A stretch of DNA of 64,000 bases from UBA6136 sp044237765 (GCA_044237765.1 JBIIEQ010000010.1:1-64000); one strand, 5' to 3'; shown: positions 16,765 through 23,944, counted from the stretch's first letter. Numbers and translations: made by a program. The notes: generated by a model from the sequence alone, not told the origin.

Positions 16765-17720
16765 CAGAATTGTCGCTTCAGGTCGATCCCCTGGTAGAGA
16801 GAAGCGACCTCGTTGCCATATCCATTGAAGATTTCAGTTTTCCTTCTGGGGGTAAAGAAGGGGTCGCCGAGAGGCCTCTCTGTTGCCTGACTCCAGCGCG
16901 GATGGGGCACTGTCGGGTTCACGTTGGCGTTGAAACCATAATCATCCGGGGCCGCCAGCATCCAGCTGGAGCTTGGTGGGCTGTCAAGAAGTTCGATCTT
17001 GACGATGGCCTTGATGCTCTTGAACCCATATTTCCAGGGAACAACCAATCGGAGTGGGGCGCCGTTCTGTAGGGGTAGATCGCGACCGTACATCCCGGTA
17101 GCGAGGATAGTCAGGGAATGCATCGCCTCGTCCAGTTGAAGACCCTCGGTATACGGCCAGGGTAGGAGCTTGTTCTCCCGCTGCATCGGCATGGCCTCGG
17201 GCTGGGTGACCGAACTGAACCGGACGAATTTTGCACTTGACAGGGGCTGGACTGTCTTCAAGAGCTCACCCAGATGAAACCCTTTCCAGGGAACCACGGC
17301 GGACCAGCCTTCCACGCAGCGAAAGCGATAGATGAATTCTTGTTGATTAAATCGCTTTAGCAGGTCTTCCAGGCCCCATTGAGCAGGCTTTTCGCAAAGG
17401 CCTTCGATGCTGACAATCCATGGGTCGGTCTTGAGTTTTCCTGCGAGTCGCGAGGGTGATGTCTTGTCCCAGCCAAACTCATAGTAGTTGTTGTATTGCG
17501 TCACGGCATCGAAAGGGCTCGGTGTCAGGCTCTCAGCGTCGGGCGAAGAATTGGCCTTTGCGACCGTCTGAGCGAAGGCTGAGCGCATCCCAAGGGCCGG
17601 CAATGTCGCGGAGACTCCGATCAGGGATCCCATCGTTTGGACCCATCGACGTCTCTCGTGCCAGACCTTTTCGTCCGTGATCTCGCTTGGTCGGATCAGT
17701 GGTCGCGTCCTTATCAACAT
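16764..17720 (-). CDS. msrP: MsrP molybdopterin-dependent periplasmic methionine sulfoxide reductase
   Basis: 318 residues. A Tat signal is visible (ERRRWVQTMGSLIGV). The sulfite-oxidase fold follows, with YRFRCVEGWSAVVPWKGF holding the Cys ligand of the molybdenum centre, TGMYGRDLPLQNGAPLRLV and PWKYGFKSIKAIVKI. It reduces methionine sulfoxide in oxidised periplasmic proteins, using electrons from MsrQ. It lies 88 bases downstream of LOV2 on the same strand. In other bacteria the pair is induced by reactive chlorine or other oxidative stress; here its position suggests coupling to the light-sensing genes, which is inference. Confidence 0.95.
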   Translation of the reverse strand: MLIRTRPLIRPSEITDEKVWHERRRWVQTMGSLIGVSATLPALGMRSAFAQTVAKANSSPDAESLTPSPFDAVTQYNNYYEFGWDKTSPSRLAGKLKTDPWIVSIEGLCEKPAQWGLEDLLKRFNQQEFIYRFRCVEGWSAVVPWKGFHLGELLKTVQPLSSAKFVRFSSVTQPEAMPMQRENKLLPWPYTEGLQLDEAMHSLTILATGMYGRDLPLQNGAPLRLVVPWKYGFKSIKAIVKIELLDSPPSSSWMLAAPDDYGFNANVNPTVPHPRWSQATERPLGDPFFTPRRKTEIFNGYGNEVASLYQGIDLKRQF

Positions 17721-17807
17721 CCCGCTGGAACTCTTGTTGATTTTGGGCGCCCTGCGGATGAAATTGATCCCGTCATCCGGAGCACCCTCCTCATATCAAT
17801 CATGTCT

Positions 17808-18251
17808 TTAGGCCTTAATCATCTCGTTCAGCTTGCGGATTTCCTCTTCGGCGTCCACCTTGTAGGTGATGTCGTACTGAACGCCTAGGTAATACAGGAG
17901 CGAACCCTTGTTGTCATAGAGAGGTGTGATTTCCAGGCGATTGTGAAAGAGGGTTCCGTCCTTCCGGTAGTTTTTCAGGGTCACGGAACATCCCTCCTTT
18001 TTGGCGAGGGCTTGCCGCAGGATATCGAGTTGCGGTTGGTCCTTGTCGGATCCCTGTAGAAAACGGCAATTTCGGCCAATGATCTCGTCCTGCGAATAGC
18101 CAGTCAGCCGCTCAAATGCCTCATTCGCATAGATGATCGGACAGTCATCCTGATCCGGATCGCTCAGTGTCACGCCATTGACACAGTGGTTAAGAATCGT
18201 AGTCAGAACCTGCGGGATGAGTCCGGTGTCCTTTCTTAGAATGAGTGGCAT
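17808..18251 (-). CDS. Short LOV-domain blue-light photoreceptor (LOV2)
   Basis: 147 residues, essentially one PAS/LOV domain with a short amino cap (1-20) and a C-terminal helix (about 128-147). GRNCRFLQG supplies the photoactive Cys (C62) that forms the FMN adduct. NYRKDG, FHNRLEITPL and YLGVQYDIT carry the Asn, Asn and Gln flavin contacts. There is no output domain, as in the Pseudomonas short LOV proteins, so signalling would go through dimer change or a partner. GGAG lies 8 bases before ATG 18251. It follows an SRPBCC gene by 25 bases and is a paralogue of the protein at 20359-20817, with which it shares HCVNGVTL / SCVNGVTL. Confidence 0.92.
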   Translation of the reverse strand: MPLILRKDTGLIPQVLTTILNHCVNGVTLSDPDQDDCPIIYANEAFERLTGYSQDEIIGRNCRFLQGSDKDQPQLDILRQALAKKEGCSVTLKNYRKDGTLFHNRLEITPLYDNKGSLLYYLGVQYDITYKVDAEEEIRKLNEMIKA

Positions 18252-18275
18252 GAAAATTCTCCGGGGGAGGTTCTG

Positions 18276-18764
18276 TCAGGTGCTTGATGTTTTTGGGTGG
18301 CTGAGCAGGGTCGAGAGTGTCGCTAGCGTGCTTTCGACGCCCTCGATCATGGCGCTGCGAATCAGCTTCACGAAGGGCCGCATGAAGAGGTCGACCTCAA
18401 GTAATTCGAATCGGAATGTCAGGTGGCTTTTGCCATGGCTGACCGGATCGATTCTATAAATTTGTCGATAGGGCATATCGATTCCCTCAAAAGAGAAGGT
18501 ATCGAAAGCCTCAAGTTCCTTGATCTCAAAGGTGGATGTGATCTGCTCATCGTTTTCCAGACGGACCTGACGGATTCGGGTCCCTTTTTTGACTGGAACT
18601 GGATCGAGACATTCAAGTTCGATGACATCCGTCATCCAGCGTGGGTAATTTTCATGGAAGTGGCCTGCTATGAAGTCGAAGACCTGTGCCTGTTCCCGGT
18701 CGATCATGGCCGACGCTTCAGCCGTGACAGGGTCGCTTCGATTCACGTTCAATTTCAATTCCAT
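18276..18764 (-). CDS. SRPBCC (polyketide-cyclase/START-like) protein paired with LOV2
   Basis: 162 residues. It has a helix-grip pattern: VFDFIAGHFHENYPRWMTDV, TRIRQVRLENDE, FSFEGIDMPYRQIYRI, LTFRFELLEVDLFMRPFVKL and a long C-terminal helix. Such proteins bind hydrophobic ligands in a deep cavity. It is a clear paralogue of the product at 20869-21348 (shared ENYPRW, G..IRQVR / LMRQIRV, RPF.KL.R.A). ATG 18764 fits the paralogue start; an upstream in-frame start exists at 18797. The LOV gene follows at 25 bases. Ligand unknown; a lipid or quinone is a guess from neighbours. Confidence 0.75.
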   Translation of the reverse strand: MELKLNVNRSDPVTAEASAMIDREQAQVFDFIAGHFHENYPRWMTDVIELECLDPVPVKKGTRIRQVRLENDEQITSTFEIKELEAFDTFSFEGIDMPYRQIYRIDPVSHGKSHLTFRFELLEVDLFMRPFVKLIRSAMIEGVESTLATLSTLLSHPKTSST

Positions 18765-18828
18765 GATCTTGTGCCCCGGACGGTTAGGTAATTGCAAGGC
18801 GGTTGTCTCTTGTGACCACAGCTGGCGC

Positions 18829-19647
18829 CTAATTCGACCCCTTTCTGGGGATTATCCTGAGTATCCTCCGGAAGTGATTTTCTGTGAGCAAGGCCAGACA
18901 GAACAGTTGCAGGAAATTCTCCGCGATGATGACTTCCAGTCCCAGATTGACCGGCACTGTCTCAAGTCGGGTCCCAAAAAGCCTATCCCAAAACGCCAGA
19001 ACGATGCCGTAGTTGCTGTCGTGCTCCTTGCGCAATGCCGAATGATGGGTTCGGTGTAGCGAGGGGGTGATGATCCAGTTGGACAAGGTGTCCTCGTTGG
19101 GAATTTTCACATTGGCGTGATGAAACAGGATAAACACCAACTGTATGGCCTCCATGGCCAGGACAATGTGGGCATCGACGCCAATCAGAATGACGAAAAG
19201 ACATTTGAAGGGTATTTCGATCAGAAGATCAAACACATGAAACCGGAATCCGGTCGTCACGTTATAGGATTTGTCGCTGTGATGAACCTTGTGGAAGCGC
19301 CAAAAAAATTCGTTGTGATGGTTCAGTACATGCCAGGCGTAGATGGCCAGATCATAAAGCAGGAAGGTGACCAGCCAGCGAAACGGCCCTTCCGCCATTC
19401 CGTTGAGCAACCCGTAGCCTGCAAACTGTTGAGCCACAAAGAAGAGCGATGTGGCCCGAATCAGGGTCAGAACAACGTTGTTGAAAAAAAACGCCGAGAG
19501 GTTGGTAAGTACAGACTCCTTGGTCGTCGACTTGTCGAATTTCCGGTAAGGATGTTTTTTTTCGGCGTAAAGAAGAAAGAAGAAGGCAACTAACGAAATA
19601 AAAATGAAAGTGTTGCTTACGACTTCCGCGAGTCTATCGGTGACCAT
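18829..19647 (-). CDS. Fatty acid hydroxylase / sterol desaturase family membrane enzyme
   Basis: 272 residues, about five membrane helices. The di-iron histidine clusters of the superfamily are all seen: HVLNHH, HKVHHSD, FHHANV and HRTHHS. WDRLFGTR near the end is the other standard element. Such enzymes hydroxylate or desaturate lipids, carotenoids or sterol-like substrates with O2 in the inner membrane. ATG 19647 is chosen for the AGGGGG upstream; an ATG at 19704 is in frame. It lies between the Coq10-like gene and SRPBCC2, sharing a few bases with a small coupled ORF. The substrate is not deducible. Confidence 0.88.
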   Translation of the reverse strand: MVTDRLAEVVSNTFIFISLVAFFFLLYAEKKHPYRKFDKSTTKESVLTNLSAFFFNNVVLTLIRATSLFFVAQQFAGYGLLNGMAEGPFRWLVTFLLYDLAIYAWHVLNHHNEFFWRFHKVHHSDKSYNVTTGFRFHVFDLLIEIPFKCLFVILIGVDAHIVLAMEAIQLVFILFHHANVKIPNEDTLSNWIITPSLHRTHHSALRKEHDSNYGIVLAFWDRLFGTRLETVPVNLGLEVIIAENFLQLFCLALLTENHFRRILRIIPRKGSN

Positions 19648-19870
19648 GGATGCCCCCTGAAATCTCACTTCCTTGACCATTACCCATGTGTTCGATTTCA
19701 CCAAGCTTAACGGTAACGGTCATGTCACGGTGTCTTTTCAGACCCACCCTTTGTGAGGAAAGTTCGGGATGTATTAGCGGGAGATGGTGGCCCAGCCTTG
19801 GGGTGTTGATAACCTCGATTGAATCCTGGTTTTGCAGGAAATTCATATCCGAAAAGACTAAGCGGCTCAT
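19634..19870 (-). CDS. Small unrecognised coupled ORF between Coq10-like and hydroxylase genes
   Basis: 78 residues starting MSRLVFSDMNFLQNQDSIEV, ending near GGIHGHR. I do not recognise it. It fills the only gap over 100 bases inside this gene run (163 or more bases). Its ATG overlaps the Coq10-like stop codon (ATGA), and its end overlaps the hydroxylase start by 14 bases, as expected for a coupled gene. No membrane helix or Cys motif is seen; the middle is basic and His-rich (RLGHHLPLIHPEL, GLKRHRD). It could still be chance reading of a spacer. Confidence 0.5.
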   Translation of the reverse strand: MSRLVFSDMNFLQNQDSIEVINTPRLGHHLPLIHPELSSQRVGLKRHRDMTVTVKLGEIEHMGNGQGSEISGGIHGHR

Positions 19871-20307
19871 GCGGGAGATCTATATTTGCGGGCGGCTTGC
19901 CGGCAAAAGGCTTCCACCATGGAACCGGTGACCTCCTTGAATAAGCCGCCAAAAGCCATGCTCAGAAGGGCGTTTGCAAACTCGAAATCCAGGCTGAATG
20001 TGGCGGTGCAACCGCCGTCCCCACTCGGCTCGAATCGCCAGATCCCGTTCAATTTCTTGAATGGGCCATCGACGAGTCGCATTCGAATGGATTTGCCGGG
20101 TTCCATGGTGTTCTCTGTCGTAAAGGACAATTTCACTTTGGATTTCGCAATGGTGATGGTGGCCTTGAGCTTGCCCGGCGATTCCTCGAGAAGTTTGACT
20201 TCGCTGCACATGGGGATGTAGCTCGGGTAGGCTTGCACATCGTTCACCAAGTTGAACATTTCCATGGGCGAATGCGTTACACAAACACTGGTCGATACAT
20301 TGGGCAT
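19867..20307 (-). CDS. Coq10/RatA-family START-like protein
   Basis: 146 residues: MFNLVNDVQAYPSYIPMCSE, ESPGKLKATITIAKSKVKLS, KKLNGIWRFEP and a C-terminal helix with SMVEAFCRQA. This is the Coq10/RatA (ubiquinone-binding START-like) family. The housekeeping ratA gene usually sits beside smpB; here it is within the LOV/SRPBCC run, so a specialised quinone- or lipid-handling copy is likely. Expression as a toxin is not implied. It is the third START-like protein of the cluster and is less similar to the two LOV-paired ones. It follows LOV1 by about 51 bases. Confidence 0.82.
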   Translation of the reverse strand: MPNVSTSVCVTHSPMEMFNLVNDVQAYPSYIPMCSEVKLLEESPGKLKATITIAKSKVKLSFTTENTMEPGKSIRMRLVDGPFKKLNGIWRFEPSGDGGCTATFSLDFEFANALLSMAFGGLFKEVTGSMVEAFCRQAARKYRSPA

Positions 20308-20358
20308 GGGCTGTCGGCTCCTGGATATTTGAGTATCTCGATGGTCGAAGCGGATGTG

Positions 20359-20817
20359 TCAGGCCAACTTTGGCATGCCTTCCAATGCTTGGCTCAAGCG
20401 ATTAATCTCTTCTTCCGCCTGGACTTGCTGAGTTACGTCATATTGAACGCCGAGGTAATAAATCAGATTGCCTTCATGGTCGAATAGTGGGGTAATCGCC
20501 AGATGGTTGTAGAACAGCTCGCCATTTTGACGGTAGTTTCTCAACGTAACCTCAACGGGCTGGCAGGCATCAATGGCCTCCCGCAGCGCTGCTCGAGCCT
20601 CCTGATCACGGTCATCGCCCTGCAGGAATCGGCAGTTCTTTCCCACGACCTCCTCCTGACTGTACCCGGACATGGTCGCAAAGGCTTTGTTGGCATAAAC
20701 AATCGGCATGTCGGGTAAGTCTGGGTCGGCCAGGGTCACGCCATTCACGCAGGAATCAAGGATTTTGGACAGCATGTTGGGAATGATCCCAGGGTCTTTT
20801 TCAGGAATAAAAAACAT
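20359..20817 (-). CDS. Short LOV-domain blue-light photoreceptor (LOV1)
   Basis: 152 residues, one LOV domain with short caps. GKNCRFLQGDDRDQ holds the photoactive Cys (C62). LRNYRQNGELFYNHLAITPL and YLGVQYDVTQQ give the Asn, Asn and Gln FMN contacts. A coiled C-terminal helix (VQAEEEINRLSQALEG) probably dimerises. The layout is identical to LOV2, including the amino cap with DPGIIPN / DTGLIPQ and Cys23. No effector domain. It is encoded 51 bases after SRPBCC1, mirroring the SRPBCC2-LOV2 pair. Reversible light-driven Cys-FMN adduct formation is known for the family. Confidence 0.92.
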   Translation of the reverse strand: MFFIPEKDPGIIPNMLSKILDSCVNGVTLADPDLPDMPIVYANKAFATMSGYSQEEVVGKNCRFLQGDDRDQEARAALREAIDACQPVEVTLRNYRQNGELFYNHLAITPLFDHEGNLIYYLGVQYDVTQQVQAEEEINRLSQALEGMPKLA

Positions 20818-20868
20818 CGACCTGACCTCTTGTGACGAAATAATGGCAATCGGCTTTAACTAAACTCG

Positions 20869-21348
20869 TCAAGCGCTTGGGGCTTCGCGCTCGATCAGAC
20901 CTTTAAGGTTTTTCACGGTTCTGTCCGCACCATCCTGGACAGCCACGCGAACCAGTTTTTCAAAGGGACGAAGTATGGGTTCCAGTTCCGGGAACTCGAA
21001 CGTAAACGTGACCCGCGTCAATGCGGACGCACCGTTTGGCTCCTCGAAATCATAGATACATCGATATTTGTTCGAAACACCCTCAAAGGCTATTTTGCTG
21101 TCCGGCAGCAAATCAGTGATCCTGAAGGTCGAGTCTGACTTACGCCCGTGATCGACCCGAATTTGGCGCATCAGGCTGCCTACTTTCAGCGGCCCATCGG
21201 ATAGTTTTTTCAGGTCGATGACCTCGCTGGACCACCTTGGGTAATTTTCAAAGAAATCTTCGGCAACGAACTGGTACACGTCTTCCAGGCGAAGTCGGAC
21301 GAGCCCGGAGGCTTTGCCTATGACCGGCTTGGGCGAGCCAAAAAACAT
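20869..21348 (-). CDS. SRPBCC (START-like) protein paired with LOV1
   Basis: 159 residues. VYQFVAEDFFENYPRWSSEV, GSLMRQIRVDHGRKSDSTFR, IAFEGVSNKYRCIYDF and TFTFEFPELEPILRPFEKLV trace a helix-grip fold. It aligns along its length with the SRPBCC protein at 18276-18764, so the SRPBCC-LOV gene pair has been duplicated. It would bind a hydrophobic ligand. It follows the NDH-2-like flavoprotein gene by 53 bases. A direct contact with LOV1 is an attractive idea without proof. Confidence 0.75.
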   Translation of the reverse strand: MFFGSPKPVIGKASGLVRLRLEDVYQFVAEDFFENYPRWSSEVIDLKKLSDGPLKVGSLMRQIRVDHGRKSDSTFRITDLLPDSKIAFEGVSNKYRCIYDFEEPNGASALTRVTFTFEFPELEPILRPFEKLVRVAVQDGADRTVKNLKGLIEREAPSA

Positions 21349-21401
21349 GATCTAACTCCACGTTGGAATTTTGTAGGGACAGCACCGAGGAAACATACAG
21401 T

Positions 21402-22556
21402 TCAAATGACAAATGTATCCAGCCCCGCTAACAGGAGATCGTATTGTGCTTCGACGATTTCCTTGATGAGCGTGGCGGGTTGTCCGGCCACAATGTTTTG
21501 AGGTAATCCAAGCCAGCCGACCGCATCGTTTGGACCCATGCTGATCACATAACCGAGATCGCGATGAATGTAAGGTTCCAGCAATTTCACTTTGCTGGAA
21601 TGCCTCAGTACATTGTGTGCGACCAGTCGTCCCTTGCGGAGCGCTGTCTGGGCGCTGAGTGAGTTTGATCCGGGTTTGTTGAAACGCGAGCAGTCGCCGG
21701 CCGCAAAAATTTTGGGAAGAGTTTTGCCTTCTAGTCGAACCTGCCCAAAAACATTTGTATCAATCACAGGCTCGGGACGCATTCCCATGAACAAAAACGC
21801 GGCCTTTGACGGTAGTTGGCTGATTTCCCCCGTCTCCTTGTTTTCGATTTCGATGCTGTCTGACGTTTGCGCCTTGAAGTAGTGATTAGGGAAAAAATCG
21901 GTTCCTGTGTCTTCAAGGCGAGAGACAACGTATTTCCCCAATTTTGGGTTGAACTGCGAAAGGGGTGCATCCGCGCCATCCACCAGCCGCAAATGCCAAT
22001 CCAAGCCTTGTTGTTTGATGTAGTGTGAAATTTCAAATAAAAACTGAATGCCGGTGGCGCCGGAGCCCACCAGGGTGAGCCAGACACCTTCAGCGCTATT
22101 GCCCTCGACCGCCCGGTTGAGGATTTCCGGACCCGAAGTGCGGGCAAAATCCTCCAGCCCGAAACAATGATCGATGGCTTTGTGATGTTTGGAGCCTGTG
22201 CCGGTCGCCCAGATCAGGTAGTCGAATTCGATGAAGTCGCCGTTGATTTCCAGAAAGCCATCACTGGCCCATTGTTGTAATGAATCCTCTTCATAGGCAA
22301 GACAGGCCTGGATGTGGCGAGCGTCAAAACGCTTGGTAAGCAAATCGAACGGAACCCAGAATTCACTCAAGGGGCGGCGAAAGCTTTCATGCAAATGCGT
22401 GACCTTGAGATGCTGGTCCCGCGGGTCGATCAGCACGATTTCAGCTTCGGGGCTGTGTTCACGTAGCGCGACCAAAGCCGATAATCCAGCATAGCCTCCC
22501 CCGACAATGATGACTTTAGGTGCCTTGTCGGAAGGCAGATAAAAGGGCATGAACAT
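21402..22556 (-). CDS. FAD-dependent pyridine nucleotide oxidoreductase, NDH-2/AIF-like
   Basis: 384 residues. The FAD-binding motif KVIIVGGGYAGLSAL is at the amino end, YLIWATGTGSKH follows, the NAD(P)H-binding motif is LTLVGSGATGIQFLFE, and the second FAD motif is KIFAAGDCSRF. Overall it looks like NDH-2 or an AIF/FSP1-like quinone reductase. There is no obvious C-terminal membrane helix, only a hydrophobic end. It would oxidise NAD(P)H and reduce a quinone or other acceptor. It lies between a glutathione peroxidase gene and SRPBCC1 on one strand, consistent with quinone-linked antioxidant chemistry. Confidence 0.85.
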   Translation of the reverse strand: MFMPFYLPSDKAPKVIIVGGGYAGLSALVALREHSPEAEIVLIDPRDQHLKVTHLHESFRRPLSEFWVPFDLLTKRFDARHIQACLAYEEDSLQQWASDGFLEINGDFIEFDYLIWATGTGSKHHKAIDHCFGLEDFARTSGPEILNRAVEGNSAEGVWLTLVGSGATGIQFLFEISHYIKQQGLDWHLRLVDGADAPLSQFNPKLGKYVVSRLEDTGTDFFPNHYFKAQTSDSIEIENKETGEISQLPSKAAFLFMGMRPEPVIDTNVFGQVRLEGKTLPKIFAAGDCSRFNKPGSNSLSAQTALRKGRLVAHNVLRHSSKVKLLEPYIHRDLGYVISMGPNDAVGWLGLPQNIVAGQPATLIKEIVEAQYDLLLAGLDTFVI

Positions 22557-22657
22557 GTTGACCCCGGCTTTAGTGGATGGGTGGTGACTGCTTGTGGCTG
22601 AAGGAGATCGGTTGCTGGTGGATAGTCAAGGCGACACGCTGGTAGGTTATTTGCCGG

Positions 22658-23215
22658 TCAGGGCTTTTCAGCCAATGCGGCCTCGATAGCCAGTCTGAGC
22701 AGGAGATCGTCAGGCTCGACATTCGAGGGAAAAACCTTGAGTACCTTGCCTTTTCGGTCAATCAGGTATTTCTGGAAATTCCATTGTGGAGGGGTGCCTG
22801 ACTGTTTTGTCAGTTCCGTGAAGAATGCATTAGCATGGTCACCCGATACGGCGCTCTTGCTGAACATGGGAAAGGTTACGCCGTAATCGTTGAAGGAAAC
22901 CTTAGCCGTTTGGCCCGGGTCTTCGTGTTCCTGTTTAAAGTCGTTCGAGGGAAAACCGAGGATCACGAATCTTTTGTTCTTGAACTCTTGGTACAGAGAT
23001 TCAAGTCCCTTGAACTGGGGGGTGTAGCCGCACTGACTCGCCGTATTAACGGCAAGGATCACTTTTCCCCGGTAGGCTTCACAGAAATTAACAGGTCCTC
23101 CACCCAGCAAGGGGGCGCCGGAATATTGGAGTAGGGGAGGGCACTCACTGGAGTCCGCGATGGTCAGGGAGGGTCCCATGGCCATGAGTAAGGCAAAAGC
23201 AGGTAGCAAATTCAT
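22658..23215 (-). CDS. Periplasmic glutathione peroxidase (thiol peroxidase, GPx family)
   Basis: 185 residues. A signal peptide (LLPAFALLMAMGPSLTIA) precedes the thioredoxin-like fold. Catalytic elements: NTASQCGYTPQF with the peroxidatic Cys, LGFPSNDFKQEHEDP and WNFQKYLIDRKG (Trp and Asn of the tetrad). It reduces hydroperoxides, including lipid peroxides, in the periplasm, with thioredoxin-like or glutathione donors. Most bacterial GPx copies are cytoplasmic, so export is notable. It is an upstream gene in the run ending with the LOV and msr genes. Confidence 0.92.
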   Translation of the reverse strand: MNLLPAFALLMAMGPSLTIADSSECPPLLQYSGAPLLGGGPVNFCEAYRGKVILAVNTASQCGYTPQFKGLESLYQEFKNKRFVILGFPSNDFKQEHEDPGQTAKVSFNDYGVTFPMFSKSAVSGDHANAFFTELTKQSGTPPQWNFQKYLIDRKGKVLKVFPSNVEPDDLLLRLAIEAALAEKP

Positions 23216-23276
23216 CCCTTCTTCCTCCCGGTTGTCGTTGCTCGAATCTTCCGATTAGTAACCTTTGGTGTCCCCT

Positions 23277-23585
23277 TTAGCGGTTTAGTTGCAATAGTCG
23301 CCTACGGAGCCAATGCAGAGGCTTCCGCCAATCACGATGGCGGGTGAATCGCTCAATTTCCGCGTCGAAGAAAGCTCGAGCCAGCATTTCATCGGAGGGG
23401 GAGTAGCCGTATCGTTTTAGCCATGCCTCCTTTGCTTCAGCTTGCAGCCGATAGTAGGCGTAATCGTAGGCCGTATTGGCGTCATAGCTGAGTGTCTCCT
23501 TCCGGTGATCAATGCCCCGGCTACGAAGCTCATCGAAAAACCAGCGACGCAGTGTCAGGTAATCCTGTTTATCAAAAGTGCTCAT
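23277..23585 (-). CDS. Small unrecognised charged protein, first gene of the insert
   Basis: 102 residues from ATG 23585: MSTFDKQDYLTLRRWFFDEL, then TAYDYAYYRLQAEAKEAWLK, RYGYSPSDEMLARAFFDAEI and a basic end RDWRKPLHWLRRRLLQ. It is predicted mostly helical and amphipathic, with no signal peptide, Cys motif or membrane helix. I do not recognise the family. The frame extends to 23657. It lies between ycaR and the glutathione peroxidase gene, with short gaps on the minus strand, so it is probably cotranscribed with the latter. Confidence 0.6.
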   Translation of the reverse strand: MSTFDKQDYLTLRRWFFDELRSRGIDHRKETLSYDANTAYDYAYYRLQAEAKEAWLKRYGYSPSDEMLARAFFDAEIERFTRHRDWRKPLHWLRRRLLQLNR

Positions 23586-23675
23586 ATGCTGTCTTGTCAG
23601 CCGGGTGTCGAGGGTTGGTTCATGTGGCCAGGGCCATGAGCCTCGAGAATGCTTCATGCCGCTTGGGGCTCCCTC

Positions 23676-23704
23676 TATGGAGCTTCCAGTCTGTCTGAAG
23701 TTCC
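23676..23704 (-). promoter_or_regulatory. Candidate sigma-E-type promoter upstream of the insert
   Basis: On the minus strand GGAACTT (23704-23698) is an exact match to the sigma-E -35 consensus. After 16 bases comes TCCATA (23681-23676), a partial -10. It lies about 90 bases before ATG 23585 and after the ycaR stop, where a promoter for the inserted genes would be expected. The -10 is imperfect, and another GGAACTT occurs inside glgP by chance. Confidence 0.25.
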
Positions 23705-23734
23705 ATCATCCCGGATTCGGGGGCTTACAAGGAC

Positions 23735-23944
23735 TTACTCAACCAATGGGGTTTTCCTAGGTAGTGCATCGTATTCTTCCAGACTGATTCGCCGAGCTTC
23801 GCCTTCCAGCATGACGGGAATGCCATCGCGAATTGGATAGGCCAGCCGGTCGGCCTTACAGATGAGTTCCTGCTCTTCCTTTTTGTAGATCAGATCGCTC
23901 TTGCAAACCGGGCAGACGAGAATTTCAAGCAGTTTTTTGTCCAT
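23735..23944 (-). CDS. ycaR: Trm112/YcaR-family small zinc-binding-like protein
   Basis: 69 residues: KLLEILVCPVCKSDLIYKKE, then LICKADRLAYPIRDGIPVML. This is the Trm112/YcaR (UPF0434) fold. Its start overlaps the lpxK end by 20 bases. Normally it sits between lpxK and kdsB; kdsB is displaced here. Function in bacteria is not settled; the family includes methyltransferase activators in eukaryotes. Confidence 0.93.
   Translation of the reverse strand: MDKKLLEILVCPVCKSDLIYKKEEQELICKADRLAYPIRDGIPVMLEGEARRISLEEYDALPRKTPLVE

Noticed and set aside
19867..20307. RatA toxin of a toxin-antitoxin system
   Set aside because: The family overlaps with Coq10 quinone-binding proteins; without the ratB/smpB neighbourhood and in this context a quinone or lipid role is likelier.
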